A stretch of 63,316 bases of DNA from IMG/VR virus record IMGVR_UViG_3300020474_000010, positions 1 through 63,316 of that record; one strand, 5' to 3'. Positions 48,437 to 60,100 of the stretch are shown here, piece after piece; the stretch's first letter is position 1, and each line of letters starts with the position of its first letter. This DNA comes from a virus. The notes below the pieces were generated by a model that saw only the letters and a list, made by a program, of their open reading frames with translations, made no database searches and had not been told where the DNA came from. The position numbers and the translations under genes were made by a program.

Positions 48437-49582
48437 TTAATACTTAATTAGGAATTCCATAACAACATAAGGAGATACAATGTCGTCAAACTTAGTATCA
48501 GTATCAGTTCTTATATTTACAGACGCTTGTAATCCGTCTGGTCTAATAGTTTCGACATCAGTTGTAGCATTAAAAGCAGTATCACCGATTTCTTTTTCAA
48601 TTCTATGAGAATGTATAGTCAAGTTAGTAGTATCAGCACCTGGGGGAGACGACACTACCTGCTCAGTATTTCTTACAAGTGGATATGCATAAGCACCAGT
48701 ATTTGATACAACATCATATGGTCTTAGATTACCAACTTGTTGATTTACAAGTGATGGCCAACTATTTGCAGTTATGGTTGAGATGGTCTTAGTTACTGGC
48801 CAGTTTGAAACAGCACCACCATATGAACCAATAAAATAAGAACCAAACCCAGCACACCCAGCATTACAATTATTTGGTCCACCGCCTCCTTGTACAGTCT
48901 GTTGATAAAATGCTGCAGCAATTTGATTACAGTCTGGAGTAGCAGTTGTTGCGTCAGCAGTTCTCAAATAATATGGTCTAGATGTATTTCCATAAGCTCC
49001 TGCTGGTTGCCCAGGATCTTCCTTAACAGTCACACGAGAAGTAGAAGTATAGTGCATATGAGGACCAATTGCTGTTGCAGCAACCTGTTCACTCTCTGTG
49101 TTTGTTGGTACGGTCCACCCTACATTACCGTTCAAAGCAAAAGTTTGGGATGGTACGGTAAACACACCATTGAATCCAACGTTTGCTGTATTACCTACAT
49201 TTGATACTATTTCTACACCAACACCCGCTTTTGTAATAGTAGTATTAGCAGTGGTTTTTTCAATGTTTCTATATGTACCAACGTTAGCATTAACAGATGC
49301 TTCAATATGTTTAGATCCCATGTCTGGAACTTGAAACTGATCTGTTAGTAAAGTTACATCACTTTTTTTGTAAATACACGCAGCACCTGTACCGAGAATA
49401 CGTGCTAACTCAGGATATAATCTCTCTGTGTATATTGAACCATCACATTTAAGATACCCTGCAGGTAAATCCACAACATTTGTAGATCCATCTGGATCAC
49501 CATCTTGAATAGGTAAAGCCCACTGAATAATAGTCCCAGGTGCAGATCCTAATTTTGATCTTTCTCGTGTTAAAAACTTCAT
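48437..49582 (-). CDS. tail-collar fibre protein, 381 aa
   Basis: SAPGTIIQWALP, then AGYLKCDGSIYTERLYPELA, then FQVPDMGSKH: the collar domain. HMHY and HSHR are HxH motifs. It ends VVMEFLIKY, similar to the ends of the two neighbours. Second of three tandem relatives. Confidence 0.8.
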   Translation of the reverse strand: MKFLTRERSKLGSAPGTIIQWALPIQDGDPDGSTNVVDLPAGYLKCDGSIYTERLYPELARILGTGAACIYKKSDVTLLTDQFQVPDMGSKHIEASVNANVGTYRNIEKTTANTTITKAGVGVEIVSNVGNTANVGFNGVFTVPSQTFALNGNVGWTVPTNTESEQVAATAIGPHMHYTSTSRVTVKEDPGQPAGAYGNTSRPYYLRTADATTATPDCNQIAAAFYQQTVQGGGGPNNCNAGCAGFGSYFIGSYGGAVSNWPVTKTISTITANSWPSLVNQQVGNLRPYDVVSNTGAYAYPLVRNTEQVVSSPPGADTTNLTIHSHRIEKEIGDTAFNATTDVETIRPDGLQASVNIRTDTDTKFDDIVSPYVVMEFLIKY

Positions 49583-51126
49583 TAGTATGCTCTAATTAGG
49601 TAAATCATGGACAATGCTGGAGTCCTAACATCTACGTTAATATTTAGTGCTGACGGGATGTTTTGTACACCAATATTGGTTGGAGCACCAGTTAAATTAC
49701 TCTGAATTTGAATGTTATCTACGGGAACAATTGTGGGTGGTGAAACATAACCAGCATTCATAACAACTTCAAATGAATAATGGTTATGAGAATTAATTGA
49801 GTTACCAACACCAGTCATATTTTCTTTATTATGATTTAGTGTAGTAGGATATGTTAATGATGTACCAGTTGCTTGGTTAATTTGATCAGCAGTCTGATTA
49901 CCATACCAGTTCTTTTTATTTGCAAAGAAACCTGACTGAGAAGATTCACGATAGTTACATTCGTTAGGATATGTACCGTTTAATGCTCTAGGAACAGGAC
50001 CAGTCCAAGTAGGCATTGGAACTTGTGTACCAACACTTGCAACATTCTGTGTTGTAGGTTGGAACGTAGTCATTGTAGTCACGCCTTCTTCATAATATGT
50101 GACTAAGAGAGTTCCAGGGTCAACAGTATCAATATCACCACCTGCACCAGCATCCAATCGTTTTTGTTTTTGATTAGATTCAACAGCACCTACAAGTCCA
50201 GGGCATTGAAATCCCTCAACATAACCTGCATCAGAGTCACCACGACTATATCCTGCTGCTGAACCATCGGGTCCTACGTGCCTATGTGAAGGCATATGAT
50301 CCTTACTTAATTTTCTAGGGATAGTATAATAACTTTTAAAATATGCAGGAGGATTAATACTAAAGTTTCTAATCTGTGCAGTCATGTTCTGAGAGTCAGT
50401 CACAACAAAATTCAAATCAGCAGTAGCATTTAATGCTGTTGGTGGAGTGACGGTAGATCCATCACCATCAATTAATTTTGTTGTTCCTGCCGCTGTTGGT
50501 GTAAGTACATCAGCAACAGATGGTAATACCCATGCAACCTGAAGAACAACATCATCATTTCCAGAGAATACAGTTGCTGGGATTGTTAATTTATCTCCTG
50601 TAGCAAATCCACTACCTTTATTAACAATATTAGATACATCAACACGTCCGTTAACATCACAGTCAACTGTTAGTTGTAATGCTGATCCAGTTACACCAGT
50701 TCCAAGAACAAGTTGAGCAGTGTTGCTCGTTACGTTAACAGTTTGTGAAGTACGAGTAGTATCGCTTTCACCTTGAATGATAACTAAACCACCAACCGCA
50801 CCACTGGGATATGTTTGTCCCATCTGTAGATTAGATACGTTGACTAAACTTGGTTCATAATCAGTTAGAACTCTACCATTTAATGAAGGTAGTCTGAACT
50901 GATCACCAAGTATATAATTACCATATGTTCTATTATTGAGTCCATTAGCAGGACCGTATGTGTTACCAATAACTGAAGCAAGAACAGGATAGTCAGTTGC
51001 CTCTATTGTTTGTCCATTGCATTCTAACCATCCATCAGGTTGAGTAGATAAATCTCCAACCCAAGGCATAATGGTGCCGACTTGAGCAGCACGCATTTTT
51101 TTCTGTGTTTCGTAATTAGAAGCCAT
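49582..51126 (-). CDS. tail-collar fibre protein, 514 aa
   Basis: VGTIMPWVGD, then DGWLECNGQTIEATDYPVLA, then FRLPSLNGRV: the collar domain. HRHV and HNHY are HxH motifs; the C-terminus SMIYLIRAY resembles the others. First and longest of three tandem relatives, encoded just after the 3,473-residue protein. Confidence 0.82.
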   Translation of the reverse strand: MASNYETQKKMRAAQVGTIMPWVGDLSTQPDGWLECNGQTIEATDYPVLASVIGNTYGPANGLNNRTYGNYILGDQFRLPSLNGRVLTDYEPSLVNVSNLQMGQTYPSGAVGGLVIIQGESDTTRTSQTVNVTSNTAQLVLGTGVTGSALQLTVDCDVNGRVDVSNIVNKGSGFATGDKLTIPATVFSGNDDVVLQVAWVLPSVADVLTPTAAGTTKLIDGDGSTVTPPTALNATADLNFVVTDSQNMTAQIRNFSINPPAYFKSYYTIPRKLSKDHMPSHRHVGPDGSAAGYSRGDSDAGYVEGFQCPGLVGAVESNQKQKRLDAGAGGDIDTVDPGTLLVTYYEEGVTTMTTFQPTTQNVASVGTQVPMPTWTGPVPRALNGTYPNECNYRESSQSGFFANKKNWYGNQTADQINQATGTSLTYPTTLNHNKENMTGVGNSINSHNHYSFEVVMNAGYVSPPTIVPVDNIQIQSNLTGAPTNIGVQNIPSALNINVDVRTPALSMIYLIRAY

Positions 51127-51130
51127 ATAA

Positions 51131-54100
51131 TTAGATCTCTGTTAACCACCAACCACGGTATGTTGGAGGAATTACTGAACCGCCACCATCGTTAGTACCC
51201 ATGTAGACTAATCCAAATCCAGCATTTCTAGTTTGGATGATTAGTTCACCACCAGCATATGCAGTAGCAAGACCACCCGCATTAGTTCCAGTGCTATCAC
51301 CCATGATTGCAGTGCTTAGAGGAGCACGAATGATTAATGAAGTTTGATAGGATAGTGCTCCAGATACCTCAACAAATTTAATCATATCTCCTGTCTCAGC
51401 ATCACTTGGTAGAGTTAGAACAGTTGTCGCTGCTACAGCAACGATGTAGTTTCTACCACTACTTAGTGTTGTATCAGCATTAACGAAGTCCCATCTACGA
51501 CCACCGTTTCTATTAAAGAAGTTAGTGTTACCAAATGCATCAACAGCAGCATCCTGACGGATTCTAAAGTTTCTATCTGCACTGTTACCAAGATTGCTAA
51601 TATTAAGAGCGTAATCTGTAGCACTTGGAGTTGTAGTAGATGTGCTAACAATGTTAACATGACCACCATTGACTGTTAAATCACCATCACCTAGTGCAGA
51701 ACCAGCAACACCGATTCTTGTATCACCAGTTGACGCATCAACTTGGAATTTAGATGTAGAAGCAGAACCAAACTGAACACCAGTTGTTCCACTGAATACA
51801 TTAAAGTCATTGTCGATTGATAAAGAACCAGCAATCTCAGTATCACCAGATGTAGAGTTGACGTATAACGCCATATCTGCATCATCTACTGATGGAACTT
51901 TATCACCCAATAGAGTAATTCTTAAGTTACCTGCTAACCACTGGTTACCAGACTTATCAATTCTTGCTTTTGGATTAGTTTCAGTACCAGCTCCAACAAC
52001 ATTTAATTCACCATCACTATTGACTGTGAGTCTTGTGTTAGCAGTAGGTTGACCATTTACAATCTTAAACTGGTTATCAGTTGGAGCTGTAGCAGGATCA
52101 GATGTAAGGTTAATTGTAAAGTCTTGAGTATCAAGAATTGTAGAATCAACTCCACCATATACAGAATCAATAATGAATCTATCTTGGTTAGCACCATTGT
52201 TAACGATAAACTTCTCAGAGTTAGTATCGTTAACTGCAGTAATCTGTACAAATTCACCAGATGGGCAAGTAGAACCAGCACTTATTCTTAGATAGTCATT
52301 AACTTTAAATTGTCCACCAAATTCAGACAGTGCGACAAGAGTATCACTAAATGTGATAGTTGCACTGTTTACAGTACCTGCTAGAGGTAACGCTGCACCA
52401 CCTGGGTCAAGAGAAACATTAAATCTAGTGATGCTGTTAGGTGTATCATCGACTGCATTAACAACAAAGTATGTTGTGTTTGTGTTTACGCCAGTAATAC
52501 TACCAACACTACCGAATGTGATTGCATCACCCTCTTCTAGTTCACCGAGTGTAACTTCAATTACATCAGTTACATCAACAATTTGCTGTATAGCAATAGT
52601 ATTACTATTTTGTGGTACTCTACCAATTAAATGAGTCGCAGCTGCAGACTTACCAAGTTTAACGATAGGACTGTTATCATTGTGTTGTGTAACAGTTGTA
52701 CAATCAAAACCTCTAGTAACTTTAACAAGTCTATTGCTAGTATCAGCACCTGGGGATATAACTTGAACTAACTCATTATTGATGAGAAGAACGTCACCGA
52801 TCTCAATACCCTCTACGTTGTTAACAGGTAGATTAGTATATGATGCATCAACTGGGTTTGAAGTCCATGATGTAGTACCAGATCCAGTATCAACTAAAGT
52901 GTTTTGTAATGTGATACCAGTTGCAGTTCCAGGGGTTCCAGAAACAACGATTGGTGTACCACCTTCAGTTGAAGCAATCTGGAATGTACCACCAGCAACA
53001 CCAGTTGAATTAACAATGAAGTATGTTGTTACAGTATCAACGTTGTTTGAGAATCCAGTAGTGTCTGAGAATCTTACAGTGTTACCATCAAGGAAATAGT
53101 TATCAGGAACAGAGAATGTACCATTGACTGTATTCAATGCACTGATAATTTCAATACCATCAATATCGGCAATAAACTCGTAGAAGTCAACATTAAGGTT
53201 AGCAAGAGAACCCTTAGCGTGAGCAATCTTACTTGTACCAAATTTTGCTCTAGAAACTGTAACTGTACCACTGTTAGATCCACCATGCATGGTAACATCA
53301 CCGAACATATCGGTATCACCATTGACTTTAAGTGAGTTTCTAATAGTTGTTGAACCAGCAACACCACCAATATTAAATTGTGATGCTCTAGTAGCAAAGT
53401 TAACTGTAGAAGCAGTACCACCTCTTGTAAGAAGATTAATTATCTGAGAATCAGATTGAATATCTCCACCATTTACATCTAAATCACCATCTAAGATAGT
53501 CTGAGCATTCTTAACTGTTAATGTTGAATTAGCAGTATTACTAAATGCACCACCGATTGTGATAACAGATTTATTTGTAGCACCATCAGCAACAGTTCCA
53601 ATATTAACTATGGAATCAGTTGAACTAGTATGAAGATCAAAGATTGTTTGTGCAGTAACGTTAGTTCCAATACTAATTGATTGGGCGTTGACTGCTAGAT
53701 CAGCAATATGTAATGTAGTTGCCTGACCAAATGCATTGACTGTGAGTGCATTTCCTTGTAATAAGTTGAATACACCTGCATTTGTTGTGATATCACCGCC
53801 ATCAACATTAAGATCACCATCAATATCTAAGTTAGCACCTGATCCAAGCATTCTAACTGTACCTTGAACAGTCAGAGTATCAGTTAATTCACCTCTACTT
53901 ACATTAATACCAACTCTAGTATCTTGAGTAGAAACTCTAAGAAGTGCATTAGATTGTGGAGAATCGGAAGATCCACCAACTAAGAACGCCTCATCTAGGT
54001 TAGTCTCAGTCTTACTTGTAGTTGAGTTATTGAGGTAATCATTGATTGCCTTACCACTGATATATGCATTACCAACAACATCTAAGTTTGCTCTTGGTTC

Positions 54101-57100
54101 TTGCTGGTCATATGTGATACCACCAGCATTATAAGTTAAGAATCCATACTCATGTGCAGCATGTGCAGTACGTGCAAGTGTGTTAACGCCTAATTTGAAT
54201 TGACCATATGTATCTGTGGTTGTTCTAAGTGCTTCTGCACCAATAACGCCATACTCTTTGAAGTTTTCATCAGATCTTTCTAATACCGCTGTTGGTTCAG
54301 CAGCAGCAGTCCAGTTATATGTTGCAGCAGTGATAGCATTAGCAACAATAAATTCAATAAAGTCGTTATCAGTTCCAGTTAGATCTGCCTTAGTAATTAC
54401 CCACTTACCGTTAATTAAACTATTACTAAATCCTTGGATTCTAATTGTCTTACCAACACTAAGTCCAATACCTGTGCTTGCGTTAGTTAGAGAACCAGTC
54501 CAATTGATTCTGATCTTACTACTTCCATCTGTTACTAAATCAAGAATGCTTGACTCAGGAATATTAGTGTAGTAGTTAGCATACACCCAACCAAGAGAAC
54601 CACTTCTCTCAACAGAGTTACCCTTGAATAGGATATCACCCGCTTGTGGATTTGCTTCAACATCAGTAGAGTTGTAGTATCTTACAAACTGATCATTACT
54701 GAATGTTGTGTTCTGATCAGGAGTTCTGTTTGATGGGACATTCTCATTGAATGAGAAGTTAGAACGTAGACTGTATGCCTGTCCAGGGAATGCCGCAGTA
54801 CCACGACCTTTTACATGGAAAAGTGCAGCGGAAATTTTATTACGATCTATGGTAATGTCGCCTTCATTTCTGTTAGCGAAGTTACCTCTAGTTAGAGTAA
54901 GATCTTCAGCACCACCATCGTTCCTTGGGTTTGACTGAATAGTCAAAGCAGGATTTTCGTTAGGTGGTTGAGTGTTGATAATGACTCTATTATTAAAGAA
55001 TCCAACACCTTCAACTGTAATCTTATCTTTAAATGTAACAGGAGTATCGAAAGATGTAACCAGTGATGTAATTACATCGGTATCATCTTCAGATGCTGCA
55101 AGAACTGCTCTCTCGAGGAACTCTTCCTCACCAGTAATAGCATCAATCTTACGGTTACCAATATAAAGATCACCATTAGAGTTTAGACCAGTATAGAATA
55201 CGATACCACCATCTTCACGTTTTGCCTGTGCATAGTAATCTTGGAAGTCAGATAAAATAACTTCTTGACGTGCTGGTAGACCAGTAGAGTAGTTTCCTGG
55301 ACCAAATCCTAAGTATTCAAATGTATGGTTACCAGATCTAGCAATAGAAGGACGACGTAATTCAACGTAAACCTTCTGATCGTGGATAGATGCAGCATCA
55401 CCAGCGATAGAGATCTTTCTTTGTTCTGATCCAGATGTTGCATTACCTGTGGTTGCCTTGATCTCATTAGTACCAGTGTAGGTATAACCATCGAAGTATG
55501 CACTCTTAGTTAAATCTACAACAGCTTCCTTCGTCATCGAACGCTTGGCGTCGTTAACGTAAACTAAACCATGAGTATAGTTATCAGCATAAGAACTAGA
55601 CTCTTGAGGATCAGTAATTAATGTATCTTTTGTACCATTATTGTCTACAACCTGATACCAAGTTGGATCATTTTTGTAATCTAATGGATACAGAGAGGAT
55701 ATAGGTTGAGAGAACTTAAAGTTCTGGAAGTTGTTACCAATACCAGCACCACGAGGTAGAGGTGTGATATTACCACGAACAGCAGTTAGATAGTAAATAC
55801 CATCTTGCTGCCCTGAAACACGTTCTTGAATCTCTTCTGTGTTAAAGATATAGAATGTATCATCAATATCAGGAACATCATTTACAGAAATAACTTTATA
55901 TGTGTTACCAACTGAGTCATCTAAAGTATCACCAGGGGTTATAGTAAAGAGGTTAGCACCCTGTACAACATAAAGATAGTTATCTTTAACATCTCTACCA
56001 CCGTTAGCATCTTCCTGTAGATCAGCATATACTGAACCTTGTGTAAATCTAGTATTAGTTAAGGCATCAAAACTAGGACGAGCACTTACATCTTTTAAGA
56101 TGAGGTAATGTTCACTTCCTACAGAGAAGTATGCATGAATATAAGCAAAACCACTAGAGTATCCAGTCCACTCAACTCTATTAGTTGGAGTAGAAGTTGT
56201 CTTACTAGCAGTAAATGAACCTGCCTGAGGAGAGTTGATCTTAACTGTGTGGAATACAGTATTCTTTAATGAAGGAGCATTTGTATCATCAACAGAATGG
56301 TTGAATGCAGTAACTTCTAAAAGTTGCTGAGAACCAACAGTTTTTTCTCTAGCAGAACGAATACTGAAACGTAGATAGTTGCTAGTGTTAACAACTACTG
56401 GATTATTATCAGGATCATATACAAAATCAGGATCAATTGTACCTGCCTGTACTGCACTATCATATGCAGTTCTACTCATACCTAGAACTTCAGTTGCGTT
56501 GTTCTGTGTATATGGGTTACGGAATTCTGCCTTAGTAGGAGCACCACCAACAGGTTCTAGAACAATATTCTGAGGTAGAAGATTTCTCTTCTCGTCAGTT
56601 CTGATCTTAAGAACAAATCCGTTGTTTGGTTTTCTTACAGCACCAGGGAATTCCTTAGGTTGTACGTAACGTAAACGATATATTCTATCTTCTTTCTCTC
56701 TAGCATCAAGAAGTCTTCTGTAGTTAGAGTCTGTTGTCTGTGATTGACCAGATGCAGCATCATAGTCAGTCTGATTAAATCTAGAGAATATATTATCATC
56801 ATTAGTAGACTCGTCTTTAGTCTGTAGATACCATAGACCATCAGTGATAGCAGGCACTCTAGATGCACTAGTATCAACAAATGTAGGATCAAATTTTAGT
56901 GGAGATACACGCTTGTTAGCAAAGACATACCAGAACTGAGTTGTGCTATTAACAAGTGTTACCTCAGGAGATCCAGCGATCGCTTCCGCTGCAGTGTTGA
57001 ATATCTTAAATGTATCATCACTTGTATAACGTACAAAGAACTCTTTAGTTGCTGAGATCTGTTGACCACCAACACCTGAGAGTGTAGGAAGTGTTCCTAC

Positions 57101-60100
57101 CTGACCATCAGAACCTTCTGCTCTAAAGAATACTTTCTGTAGATATGCAGCTCCTAGTCCTGTTGTTGGTTTATCAAAGATGTGTGCAACATCAGTCTTC
57201 ATGACTGTACCGCTGCTACCATCAAAAGTTACACGATACTCAGTAAGATCAAATCTCTCATCAAGAACATACTGTTGAAGTAAAATCTCAACATCATCTT
57301 CAATTGACTCAGTTTCAGGTGAGTAGATATAGATACCTGCTGCAGCATTTTCTTTTGTGTTTGCAAGCATCAGTTTAGTTTGATCACCACCGTCAAAGAT
57401 ACCGTTGTATACACTTGCTTGGTTATAGTTGAATGGTTGTGTGTCTCTACCTGGGGCAATTACATAGTATACTCTGTTTGGTTGGAATCCTATTGGTAGA
57501 CGAACGTCTCTCTCATCAGGAGTCATTCCTGATTTTGGTCTAGCAACTAAACGAACTGGAGTTCCAGTCTCAAACTTATGTGGGTTACTACCACCAGCAT
57601 TGACTGTAAATAATGTCGCACGATTAGCAAACTGAGAACTATCAACAGTTGGATTCAATCTAGGAATGATTGTCTGTTGTGGTGAAGTTTTAGTTATAGC
57701 AGCGAACACACCAGCATTTGTGCTATTGACTGTACCAGCATTATCAATACCTGCTTCAATGATATTAAATAAAGTATTTTGCGCAGAAAGAACGTTAGCA
57801 CAGTAGTAAGTAGCAGAACCAGCAGCACCAACATTAACTGTAATTGTGTCTGCACCTACTGAATCAATATTGATAGCAGTATCATATGCAGGGTCACCTG
57901 ATCTAGGATAAGTATGCTGAGTTGCATTGTTATCCATTCCACAAGTGAATGTTAATGAGTTAGCAGCGATCTTAATACTTGTTCCTGTTGTTAAGGAATG
58001 AGTACCAATTGTTAGTACCATTACACCTGTTGCAGGATCATAAGCTGCATTTGTAACATCATGATTGACGATAGGTGATCCACCTACGTTTACAGTGATT
58101 GTATCAGTAGTGACTGAACTAATATTCAGTGCCTGTCCAGATGAAGGGTCAGTAGATCTTGGATATGTCTTAGTTGCAGTATTACCATCCATTGTACATG
58201 TGAATGATAATGCGTTATCAGCAATAGAAAGTGTGTTTGATGTACTTAATCCATGACCAGCAGAGGTAATAACCATCTCACCAGTTGATGCATTATATGT
58301 TGCATTTGTAACTGGGTTTGGTAAGTTACCTGAATTTGATGTAACTCCATTTCCTACAGCAGATACAAATGTATGTGCATAGTTACCACCAGACTGAACT
58401 GCACTAGTTGCTGTGCCTCCTGCCCATGTATGTGGAGTGTTACCACCAACAGGATTAGGATCTGTGGTGATAGTTAAATCTTTTTGTTGAGAGTATGTTG
58501 TAGTTACACCAGCACGAGGAGTGTAAGTAAGATTTTGAATTACTTTCTCGGCAATCTGTTTAGCAATACCAAAGGCATATACAGATTGTGCTTCTTCACC
58601 AGCAACGTGAGCACCTAAAACATAGAAGTTAGCAGCATCATATACTTGGTTGTTAGAACCATACTTAACGTTATATGCAATTGCTTCTATAACATCTACA
58701 ATATCATCAAAACAGTTAACAGAACCACCAGGGACATTGAATGTAGGATACTGAATTTCCATGTCCTTGACTGCTACATCAGCAATCCAGTTCTTGTTAG
58801 CAAGTAATAGATCATGTGCATCAGCAAAACGATCAGCAACAGGACTAAGACCATTGTTGATGATAGTTTTAATGTTACTAAAGAATGTAGTGATTGCATT
58901 AGCAGTTCCAGAACACTCAGGATATACAGTGTCTGTAGTAATAGATGCATCAATAGTTCCTGTTAAACCAGACCAGATACCCTTACGATCACCATTAGTA
59001 TCTTCTAGTTTGAATAATAGTTTACCAGCACTAGTTGTACCAGTTGCATTCTGAGCAACACCAACACCAAGATAACTTCTAGCATTAGCAACAACACCAC
59101 CAAGTTCAATCGTAGTTGCGTTAACGATGCTCTTAATATATGTGTTTGCTGGAATGTTAGATGTGATTAAAGAAGATGGATCAACTGTAGTATTATTAGC
59201 ATTTACAGTTGTATACTCCTCAACCTTCATACCGATTGATAGACCTTCAGTTGTAGGCACAGTAACATTTGGAGATCCATTAGTGATTACACAACCAGTC
59301 TGTAGGAAATCCCAGTTACGCATTGCTGCGATTGCTAAGTCACGAGCATATTCAAAACCTTCAATAGTTTCAAATAATTCTCCATCAATATAATTGAGTT
59401 GACCAGATGAGAAATAAGATTCTGCTGCCTGAACAGTATTGATGTTACCACCAAGTCTTAAGTCAGCAATAACTGCATCTAAAATATATCCAATATCTCT
59501 CTTACACTTAGTAATAGTAATATTCTTACTGAGAAGTGCAGGATACTTAGTAGTAATATATCCATATGCTTCCTCAGCAATTAAATCTTTATTCTCTTCA
59601 ATTCTGTTAGCAGCATCCTGATTCTTATTATCAACAACCACAGTTGTAGGGTTGAGGATCTGCATTGAACTACTGTATGATTTGAATCCAGATGGTTCTA
59701 GAGTCGCATTAAATACAGAATTTGCAGGAGTTGTCTTACCAGATGCAGCATCATATGGATCTAGTTCAACGAAAATCTTTTCATTTGACTTAGCACCGAT
59801 TCTATATCCATCAAGAGTAACAGCAGGACGTTTCTTAGGATCAGTAATACCAGATCCAGCATAGTATAATTTTGTATTTGTACCACGAGATCCTTGAACA
59901 TCAAATGTGTAGTAATCAATCTCGTCTTCGTTAGCAGCAGACTCAATAAGTTTCTCAGGTGGAATGATATCAGTAATGAATCCACCCTTATCCTGATTGA
60001 ATGCATAACCCTTATGTCCAATTGCATGGAGTGAAGTGTTACCAAAGTTAGAGTTAGAGTTGGTGATACTCATATCACCACCAGACTCCATCAAGAAGTG

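Noticed and set aside
48890-49334. Plus-strand frames (104 and 78 aa) within the collar fibre genes
   Set aside because: Opposite strong collar-domain coding sequence with no independent features.
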